Assembly (NCBI GenBank): GCA_947579665.1
Contig: OX388350.1
Coordinates: forward strand, 30,971,393 to 31,035,392
Source of the DNA: Sympetrum striolatum
Lineage: Eukaryota > Arthropoda > Insecta > Odonata > Libellulidae
Reading direction: 5' to 3'
Length of the DNA stretch: 64,000 nt
In this document: positions 48,546 through 59,200 of the stretch, piece by piece
Layout of the letters: each line of letters starts with the position of its first letter
Position numbering within the stretch: the stretch's first letter is position 1
Translations under genes and position numbers: made by a program
Notes under the pieces: model-generated
Databases searched by the model: none
Seen by the model: only the letters and a program-made list of their open reading frames with translations
What the model was told of the DNA's origin: nothing

Positions 48546-50084
48546 TATGAGTGAATCCAGAGAAGCATCTATATATAATAGACGAGCTCATTTCCCTTCT
48601 TAGAATCAATATGCATCATTAATCAATAGGAATCATTATATATCTCAAAGCAAGTTAAATCCTACAAACTCAAATCATAATTAGAAATATTGCATTCATT
48701 TACAAAATAAGTACTCTTAAAAACACAGTAAACATCTAAGAAATACTTTGTATAACACTAAGGAACTAATCGTGTAGAGGCTCTTAAATATTGCTAGATA
48801 AATCCTATTTTAATAAAATAAATATTTTTGTCAAATATGCATCAACTTATCTTAGATCCTTTCCTGACATTTCACATTTTTGTGTCATGTATTGTGTCTA
48901 ATTGTGGCCTCTTATGGCTAATTCTGACGGGGAATAAAATTAATTAAACAAACTATTTTAACTCCTTTCTAAGCCTTATATAGTGTCTATCCTGATTTAC
49001 ATATTTATTTCTGTTATAGGAATGAAGTTGAATTACTTGAGATTTTTTGGAAGATGGAAGTAATGCTTTAAATAAATACATTTACGTTTCATCAAAATTT
49101 AATTTCATTAATTTATGATACAATAACATATTAATCCTCCCTTTTTCCATCCTATTATTATTATTATTATTTCCACTCCATGTGCATATTATTAGAAAAA
49201 TAATTTACATCAGATATGAACATAAATGAACTACAATTGTTTTAAATAACAAAAATGAAACTAAACCCTTTAAGAACACATTTCTAACACACTACCTATT
49301 TGAGCATAAGAATTTGGGAAATGTAGTGTGAAAATAGACTACTACTATTAGTCTTTCATAAATGAATTACAACCGCCTCTCTTTCAAAAGCAGAGATTTC
49401 CTAAGGACCGAAAAGAAACGTAACTTAGCTTTCTTAAACAATATCTTTCAGCAATGATTATATTGGAGTGAAAAGGTTTAATAACGAAGTCCAGATGGCA
49501 GTCCAGCCGCATCAAAACTTATTTAAGTGAATTATGCTGAAATGAGTAATTATTTATATTATGGACTTAACAAACACAATTAATGTCTTTATATAATTGT
49601 CACGAATCATATTTTGATTCTGGACTTTAAGAATATACTGTTTTACCAAACAGCAACATGTATTTCATCAACTTTATAATATGTAACCAGAATAATTGAT
49701 ATATCTGAAAGAAAAGATAAAACAATCAAGAAAAGATTAAATCATGAAGGTTCCATATGAAAACCAAAATTAAATTCATTATTACTAATTATTCTTCTAG
49801 AAGAGTGAAACAAAAGAAATTTTTACAGGAAATTAGAAACAAAAACAGCAGTGGAGTGGATAAACACAAACACCAATGTATACCACAAACATGAATTTGA
49901 ACCATATTCACTAGGTAACAAATAATCAGACTAATACGATTAAAACGAAACAAATTCTTAGACCTGAATAATGGGAATGGGATAAAATATCAAGAAAAAA
50001 ATATTTTGACACTTGCATCACACTTCATCAAAACACACCATACAAAACAAATATAAAATATACCCTCATTCCATATCACAGCTT
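48546..50084. other. 3' flank of the NFX1-type gene; no gene
   Basis: This is AT-rich sequence with an (ATT)n tract near 49,155. It lies directly 3' of the minus-strand stop codon at 50,085, so the 3' UTR should begin here. No mobile element was recognised. Confidence 0.45.
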
Positions 50085-50247
50085 TTAATCACCAGTGTAA
50101 TCAAAATAATCTATTACTGGAGACTTTGATGCCGAATTTGGAGCATCAGTGACAGCTGCTTGAGTTGCGACTGAGCTAGTAGTTGCAACTGGAGTGCTGG
50201 ATGAAGAATTGGAGTCACCAAGAACAGTGGGCTTCTCTCTATCAGTT
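50085..50247 (-). CDS. NFX1: NFX1-type exon f: C-terminal tail
   Basis: The acceptor TTTTGCAG fits the phase-2 donor 7.4 kb upstream. It encodes [17 protein letters not shown], a Ala/Thr/Ser-rich stretch and the end [10 protein letters not shown], followed by TAA at 50,085-50,087. The acidic aromatic C-terminus is typical of NFX1 tails. Confidence 0.9.
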
Positions 50248-53200
50248 CTGCAAAAGGATTGGAATAAATGAAGTTCAACAAGTTTACAATGTAGCTTCAG
50301 TTGGGTCAATATACCAAAGGTGTATATTTTTACTCCAAAATAACATGCCATCAAATGTAAAGCGCACCCTTGAATTCATGCATTGGAAATTGAAAGATCA
50401 TTTTCCCACAAATGTAATGCACATCTTAAGATATGCGATCACGCCATTAGCAGCACTGTTTACTGTTTAGTATAGATGTATACGCAGTTATATAAGTAAA
50501 ACTATACACGTATACCCTGTATACAAAATGCTGATAGTCATCTAAACTGAAAGTACTACGTAAGTGCCAACGTTAACCAATTCAAAATTGGTCATTTAAA
50601 AATTCAAAATCGGTAATTTAAAAATTCTGATGGACTCTTGGATGGACGGATTCCAATTCCCTTTTAATTGAAAACTATTTACCAACAGTTTAGTCTGTAG
50701 TTTTTGGAGGCTCCCACAGTTAAAACATCAATAACACATTGATGGAATGTTTGAAGAGTCATATACAACCAGGGTTAGCCAAGAATGCAGTTGGCCCTGA
50801 ACTACGGGACATGTGAACAATTAGAATTGTGGCCGAATCTAGTGCACCATCGATTCTAACGCACATCCTGATTTTTGAGTGGAAAAAGGCCTTAAAAGGT
50901 GGGTGCTATTTTTGACTAATTACGGTATATTTATATAAGCACTGACAGAAAACATATGTAGATAATAGTTGACTTAATTATAGTTTTAGCTTTACCGAGG
51001 ATCACTGGGATTAGTAGTTTCAAGTCTTGGGCATTCCTAGACCATAACCTTTTGACTTCTTCTGTAATATTAGATTAGAATGAAACTAATAGTAAGGATA
51101 TGCAATATCAAGACCAAATGAAAATGAATGCCAAGAGACAACCAAGCAGGGATGGCTTGATTAGAGTTCATCTAAATGAGTTTATCAAAAGAGACTTGAA
51201 ATAATTCCATTTTTCTTAACCATTGGATAATGGGAAAATAGGTCGCGTTGTTGCCTAAATGGGTGCAATGGACCCTTGCCGGCATTATTTTTTCATTTAA
51301 GTTTTATGTAGAATTTCGGCATGGTTTTATGATATTATTTTAGCTCTTTTAATTAAACAACATTAAAACATAATCACAATTATTATTCCATTGAGTTTGA
51401 AATCATTGGGGCACCATAGGATATTTTAGAACAATAAAATAAATTATAATATTATTTTATGTTCAGTTTCAAATTGGTTAATAGGAAAGATTTATTTTGA
51501 TTAAGTCAGATTCTTTTGACATAATTAATCATGTCTGTGTTTTAATACATTCAAAGACAGATAATGCTTCATATTTTATTCTAAAATGATAAATTGTTGC
51601 GGCAAAAATTTTTTAAATGTTCTCCGAATATGTTTTTGGTATATCTTGAGCAAGTTGAATCTGTATTTCTGTCCTTTTTATATTCAGAGAAATTACATCT
51701 TCCGTTCTTGTTATTTAGAAAACATATACCTTCTCTGTAATTGTTAGTGCAATTCTGATCAGTTAGATCATTCTATATAACATGAGCATTGATTTCAGTG
51801 ATATAATTGCTTATGTTATGATATAATTGATATTATTGATATCTAGCAAGTTATAAAATATTGCTAAAGGCCATCTTTGAGTCATTATTTTGTAATTGAA
51901 GCTATCAACTGTTTTTTTAAGCTGTGTTAGAGCATAAGTTTAGTTTATAATTTAATTTACAATACTGTTTAGTTCACAATTACTCCAGGCTTTTTTATTT
52001 CCAGAAGCTTCGTCAATATTTGGATGACCATTTACTTCATTGTACTGAGTGAAATAACATTTTTTTTCTTTTCTTGGGACAGCATGATAGAATCATTGAG
52101 TCTTTCTGAAAACAAGTAGAGCTTGTTTCTCTTCCTTTCACAGCTGTGAACCAATGTGGAAGCTCCTTTTATTTTTCCTCATAGTTCCCATGAATTTCAA
52201 GCCTATGAATAGCACTTGACAACCTTAGGATAAACTTGTGAAAAAATTATCTCGTGTTATTTTCTTCCAGACCTTTTAAGTCCATTAATCATATTTAATA
52301 CTACTCTCTATCTTGATTTATTCCTTGCCCTTTATTTGAATCTTTTTCTGTGTATACTTGGAAGATGTAGGTATGAGGAGCACAACAGTTTATTATTCCC
52401 CAAATTTAAATGCCATGCTTCCTGGGGTTGGATGGGATAAATTGCCAAAATGGACAGCCTCTGCAGAACGTCAGTAGTTGTTTGTCAACAGTCAAACATG
52501 ACCATGGTACAAATGTATCTTTTAAGTTTTCATTCCATGCATCATAATTCTTCCTAATGGCTGAAACTTATCATTTCCTTCTGCTCATTGTTCTTTCTGC
52601 CTTATTATCAAAGTGGAGAACCCGCAATCACATCTTAAATCAATCCCTAGCCACATTGCTGCACAAAATTAGATGGCCATCTAATTTACTCCAAAGTCAC
52701 GAAGACGTTTTAATGTTTTGATAATTTTTAATATATATTTGATATTAAACATAATCAACATTCCGTATAGCATAGCAAGATGGACAGTGGTTCTACCATA
52801 AAATATTTTGCGCTGGTTGTCCTATGCTTATTTTTCATCCTGCGATCTGAAACAAATCACTCTGCATTTTTATTACAGAAAACTATTGTAATTACATGAT
52901 AGTAATTCCCAAGGTCCTACCCACCTTCAATCTATCTCTGATGAAGATGATGAAAAATCACTCATGGTGTTCTTTGGGTCATCATCATTGTCTGATTTAG
53001 AAATTTCACTTCACTTTCACTTTTCTTCTTCACCGGAGTCACTACTGTCTTCCAACAGCCAGCATTGAATTGTGTGTCACTGACAATGTCTTTTTGCCCT
53101 TTTCTGTGTATGTTCAGGTTATTATCCAAATCAATGCTTTGAATAGATTTTATTTATTCTGCGAAGATGAGTGAATATGTATTTGCAACTTTGGCCACTG

Positions 53201-56200
53201 TAACTACAACATGTAGCTTTGGTCAGTATCAGGAGTAATAAAATAATTTTCTATTATCATATTACTACATTAAAACCACATATAAACACAAAAGAGTGTG
53301 GTTACTGTAATTTAATACCCAGAGAATCACAAAATGCATGACTGGGTCTAACGGACCCAGTTCGTACGAGGGGCAGTCAAAGTTTTAATTATCACCTCCA
53401 AAAAATCAATTTGCGACCACGAAACTAGGTGGTTGGGATAGTCCTTTTCTACATATTCACCCGTCAATGAGACACATTTTTCCCAACAATGGATGACCTG
53501 ACAGTGACCTTGGTTCTAAAAGTCGGCATTTTCGGTGTTAAGAAAGCATTCCACCTCAGAAATCACCTCTTATCAGGGGAAACAGGAAGAAGGCACTGGG
53601 TGCCATGTCAGGAGAATACGAGAGTTCAGGCACAGTTTGAAGAAAGAAGAAGCATGTGTCACTGTGTTATCTGCTGAATGAGCTGGGGCATTGAATGGGT
53701 GTAAGCAATTGAGGAACCCAGTGGACGGCGAATTTTTTGTGTTCATAATGTTGTGCAAGATACTGAAAACTGATTTTCACTTTTTCTACTATTGCCTTGA
53801 TTGCGATACGCCAGTCTTCAAGCACCCGGGCTTCTACTTGCGTAGCGATTCCCAATTCTTCACTGAGAGATGACACTTTGTCCTTCGTCATGCAGACTCT
53901 TTTCACCACACTGGAAGCGTCTGCCACCTAAGCACTGTGTCATATGACGATGCATTCTTGCCGTACACATCAAGCAACTCAACATGGATGGTTGCAGAGT
54001 TGTTCCCCTTCAAATGCAGAAAACAATTTACCGCACAATACACCACTTTAACAATGGGGTGCACCATTTTGTTTTGGCTCCTCTAATGGCGTGCTATGAT
54101 ACTGCGGCACGCAGTTTACAATATGTACCAACACTAGAAACATGTACCTACAAACTTACCACAAATTAAATATATGTATAACTTTATTTTTTCGAGATGA
54201 TAATTAAAACTTTATAACTGCCCCTCGTATACTATGTAACTTTTCACGAAAAGAAAACCGATGATGGTGATTTCTGGATATGTTATGGGAGACACATAGA
54301 CAGGAAAATTCATGAATTTTCAATAAATTATGTACACATAAGCCAGAACAAAGAAGTCTTAAATCTAGTCCCTGTGCCTGTTGGACCCAGTCTGTCGTTC
54401 TAGGGTTAAGACTTCTACAAAGTCTTCCGGAAATAAATCACCATCTATCAACAAATCATTCTTCATAACAAATATAAGACCCTTAACCTTAAAATTAAAT
54501 AGATTTGAGTATTTATATCCACAAAATTGTAGCTCATTTCCTTGAAAGCTTTAGTATAAATTTAGATTTTGGGCAGAAAATGTGCACTGATTATGAATCC
54601 AATTAATAGCTCGAAAACCTGTCTGCAAATAATGTAAGGTGACGTCCCTTTTGGGGGTAGATATTAAGATATATGTGCAGCTATATGAGGTGCCTCACTG
54701 TTAAACATTTATTGTAATACATTGTCATTCATATACACAAAGACATACTTACTATCTTTACAAAATTCAATTAGTCTCCTACCTCTTTCATCTGAACTAC
54801 CGAGGCCATATTTACTCACAACTCCTTCCACCTGTTCATTTCGAACACTCGATGCCCACTATGCCTTGAATTCAAGGCATGAGTCCTGTTACATTTTCTG
54901 GCGAATTGCAGAGCCAAGCATCACAGGATATTTTCTCTCTTTTGCTCAGCGTCTTAGTACCCTTCTAGGCAGCAGTGGATGCAGTTCGTTTGTGGTTTTT
55001 GCATTTTAGAATTTTAGGCATATAGAAGTATTTCATTGCTTTTTGCAACCCAATTTTAAGGATGGTCCTGCAATATGCATAGACTGTTTCTTGGAATAAA
55101 ATCATGATCTATTTGATTTTTTAAATTGATCCTCTTCTTATTTTTTCGTACATAGCTAATATTTCTTTACTACTGTATGGCACAAAAACTAATTCGTGTG
55201 TTGCGAGGTTGTGTAACCAAATTCTTTCCTGCCGCTGATGCCTTGAATTCAAAGCATGTGTGTGCAAGAATGACTAAAATTTGGTAAAAAAACTTTACTT
55301 TTTCTTTAAATAAATTAAAAATAGTTTTAAAATGTGAAAATAACTGAAAATTATAAAGTAATAGAAAAAATATTCTGCACCCGGCATCGATTTGCTGAAT
55401 TTAGAGTAGCATTGAGTGTTTATTAGAGTGCATTTGAGGGTTAATTTGTGCCATTCATCTTCCACTCCTGAGACTGCCTCTCTGATGGTACTGATTTCTA
55501 GCTCTAATATTTTCTTTATCTATGCCTTCCAATTTCTCAAGATCCTACTTCTTAATTGCTGCTCTAGCTCTTTTTAATTTTTTGAGACTAATGTTCAATT
55601 CTAGTTTCAGGAGGATGTGGTCCCTATAAATGTTCGCTTCAGGTAATCCATGTATTTGTTTTACTGCATTTCCATATCTCTCTTCTACCAGAATGAGATC
55701 AATTTGTTTCTGAGATCGATCACCTGGAGCCTTCCAAGTATAAAGCCTTCTTCGTGATGTTTGAACCATGTGCTCAATATTATCATCTTACTATCCCTAC
55801 AAAATTCAATTAATCTTCTACCTCTTTCATCCAAAGAGACCATATTTACCCATAATGCCTTCCACCAGTCCATTCCAGTCTCCCATCACGATTTTGAAGC
55901 AACCCTAGCCTTTTTTTATTATTCCTTCAATTCTTCCATAAACTTCTTCCACTTCATCCTCTTCGTGGTCACTTGTAGGCATGTATACTTATAGTAGTAT
56001 ATATTAGAGATGGAACAATCGATTGAAAAAAACAATCGAATAGTTATTCGATTGTTTTGGCATTTATTCGATTGTTTTCATTCAAATGAATTCACTAACT
56101 AACTAGTCAGGGGCAGTAACAACTGGCTGTCGGGATATCGTATCAGATATTCATACACACGTATATATAATATTTATATTCATATTTCATCAGTATCACA

Positions 56201-59200
56201 TATCTCTACCAAACTTCCACTAAATGGGATCACATTACGAGCCACTTCTATCCTCTCCAACGCATATCAAGAAAACGAGTGAAAAATCGAATAAATCTAT
56301 TCGATTTTTCACTCACTTCCTCTGAACGAGTGAATCACTCACTAAAAACAATCGAATACATTTATTCGATTTTTTTCCACTCACTAAAAACAATCGAATA
56401 GATTTATTCGATTTTTTTTCACTCACTAAAAACAATCGAATAGATTTATTCGATTTTTTCACTCACTAAAAACAATCGAATACATTTATTCGATTTTTTT
56501 CCACTCACTAAAAACAATCGAATACATTTATTTGATTTTTTTCCACTCACTAAAAACAATCGAATAGATTTATTCGATTTTTCACTCACTTCCTCTGAAC
56601 GAGTGAATCACTCGCTTGGAACAATCGAATAGATCTATTCGATTTTTTTCACTCGCTAAAAACAATCGAATACATTTATTCGATTTTTTTCCACTCACTA
56701 AAAACAATCGAATAGATTTATTCGATTTTTTTTCACTCACTAAAAACAATCGAATAGATTTATTCGATTTTTCACTCACTTCCTCTGAACGAGTGAATCA
56801 CTCGCTTGGAACAATCGAATAGATTTATTCAATTTTTTTTCACTCGCTAGGATACAATAAAAACAATAGAATAAATTCACTCGGTTAAGATAGAGAGAAA
56901 AATCGAAACGCTTGAAAGGAATTATTCTATTCTAATATATCTAATTGAATTCGTTCTTAGTATTTGTTTCTGAAAAAACGATTTGTCACTTCATTTTTAC
57001 CTTTTAAACTATTATAGATATGGCTAATCATGAAAAATAATTGATACCCCAGTCAAATCTGATTAGAAAAAATGCATGCACATAAAATGACGGAATTTCA
57101 ATTTTTGTCTAAAATATAGTCTTATTTTTATTTAGAAATTATTGTGAAACATAATAAAATTGAAAAACTAAGATTTATCAAGCGAATGATTCTTTTCCAA
57201 CCTTCATACGAATTATTTTTCATTACCATAATCGAAAATGTATTATTTCTCTTTATAAATTTGTTTTGCATTATTACTGTGTTAGTATATTACTTAACTA
57301 TTACTGCAACTATTTAATACCTTCCAATTTTGTACTCTCCGAGAGTCATTCATATTTCATCAGCATCACATATCTCTACCAGATTCCAGATGGGAGAGGA
57401 TATGGATGAGAAATAAAGTCCTTTCATCCATGCCCAAATTATAATTATCCATTAAATAGATTCACGCCATTGATGGTTGTACTACTCATATATTCATCCA
57501 GTTAAGTTATTGCTATCACCACACTATTACAAAGGTTAGTTAATTAAAACCATACTTCCCTTCGTGCCTTGGTGGAACTTACTTCTTTGATAAAATTAAA
57601 AGAGACAAAGGGTAGAAATGGCTTACGTCTTTTGAAAAATAAGTAAAGATTCAAGGACCTACCGTACAGATGATGTGGAATTACTAAGAGTGGAAAAGTT
57701 TGAGGAGCTTGAAGGTTTGACAGTTTGATTTAGAGATGAAGGGCGTGCCTGTACAGGTACAGGAACTTTTCTGGAACCAGCCTCTCTTTTAATTACTTCC
57801 ATCAAGCTCAAACTGGGTAGCCATGACTATACAAAAACAAAGAATAATGTGAGAATAATAAATAATAAGTTACTGACCACAATGTGAACGCAAGATTGTT
57901 TTTGACTGATTGCTCAACTTACCTTATCTCTGAGGGCAGTGGCTACTACACTTCTATTCGGCTCATCATCATATGACTGTGCTTCACAGCCAAAATGTTC
58001 ACAGTATTCATGAACAAATTGTCTTTTTGCAAGTCCCATCACTGGGAACATGTGGCTACGGCTCTTTTGCTTTGACTAGAAGAAATGAAAGGTAATTTGT
58101 TAGGAGTAGGACAGTAAAATAGATATCCAAGTATATTTTTTTCTTCCTAAATGCAATCTGAAATAGGTTAGTCAAGTTTTAGCCAGGAAAGAATAACTAA
58201 ATACATAGTTAAATTCTTTATCATGGAGTAAAATAATTGACCTGTGACTTTTGGTTGAAAAATTAGCATGAAGATACTACATATGACCATTGGAGGTAAA
58301 CAAATGAAATTAAAATAATTCTTTATTCAAGTGAGTTTAATAATGACATTTGGCTAATACAGAGAATTTCCAGAATCTTACCTGTTTTGCAAGTTGCACC
58401 AGCTCTGTGAGACGGTCATGAACCATATTAGCAAATATTGAATCTTTCTTACCCCACTGTTTCATGAAATCTGAGTAGCGAGGTATGATTTTACCAGAAA
58501 GATCTGGATTGCGAATCTGTAAGCACAGTGCCAGTCTTCTGTTTCTTTCAATCAATTTGCATTCATCATTACATTCCAACCTTAAAGAAAGATGTTTGTA
58601 CATTATAAGAAATTCTAAGAAATATTTCAACAAATATATCGAAATTTGGACCCAAATAAAAGTTTGAACAGTAATACTAATTTGTTATCTTTTTCTTACA
58701 GCCATATATTTAGTGTAATTTATATTTGGTTTACAAGATAAATTAAAAAGGACCAGGTGTTTTCATTTCTTACAGGATTGATAGAGTTGGAAAAACTGAA
58801 TCAGGTGACAGATCAACTAAGAGGTATTTATATTCCTTTAAAACAATTGATTTTTGTTTGTATCTTGAAAATTGAGGCAAGAGTAAAACATTATTTTAAT
58901 GCTTACGTTTTAAGGCTCTCTTTACGGCTGGAAGTCCCTCCGGCCAAATCCCGTAAATCTACTGAATGTCCCATTTGCATATCCACCATTTTGGAGGCAA
59001 GCAGAGCAACAGCCATCTGCTGGTACTCGGTAGCATTTTCAGAGCAAGCACGTGTGCACGAACGATGGCCACATGTGCAAGTTACTTTTACCTGGAATAG
59101 CATTAAAAATAAGTTCAATATTCACTCAAGAGGAATTAAATCAGAAAATTTGTAATAATGAAAATACGATAGATCTTACTTTTAAAATATTAAAGGATGC

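Noticed and set aside
56582..56822. Frames encoding repeated NRIDLFDFF- or [18 protein letters not shown] units
   Set aside because: They are translations of the palindromic satellite on both strands and have no start or domain context.
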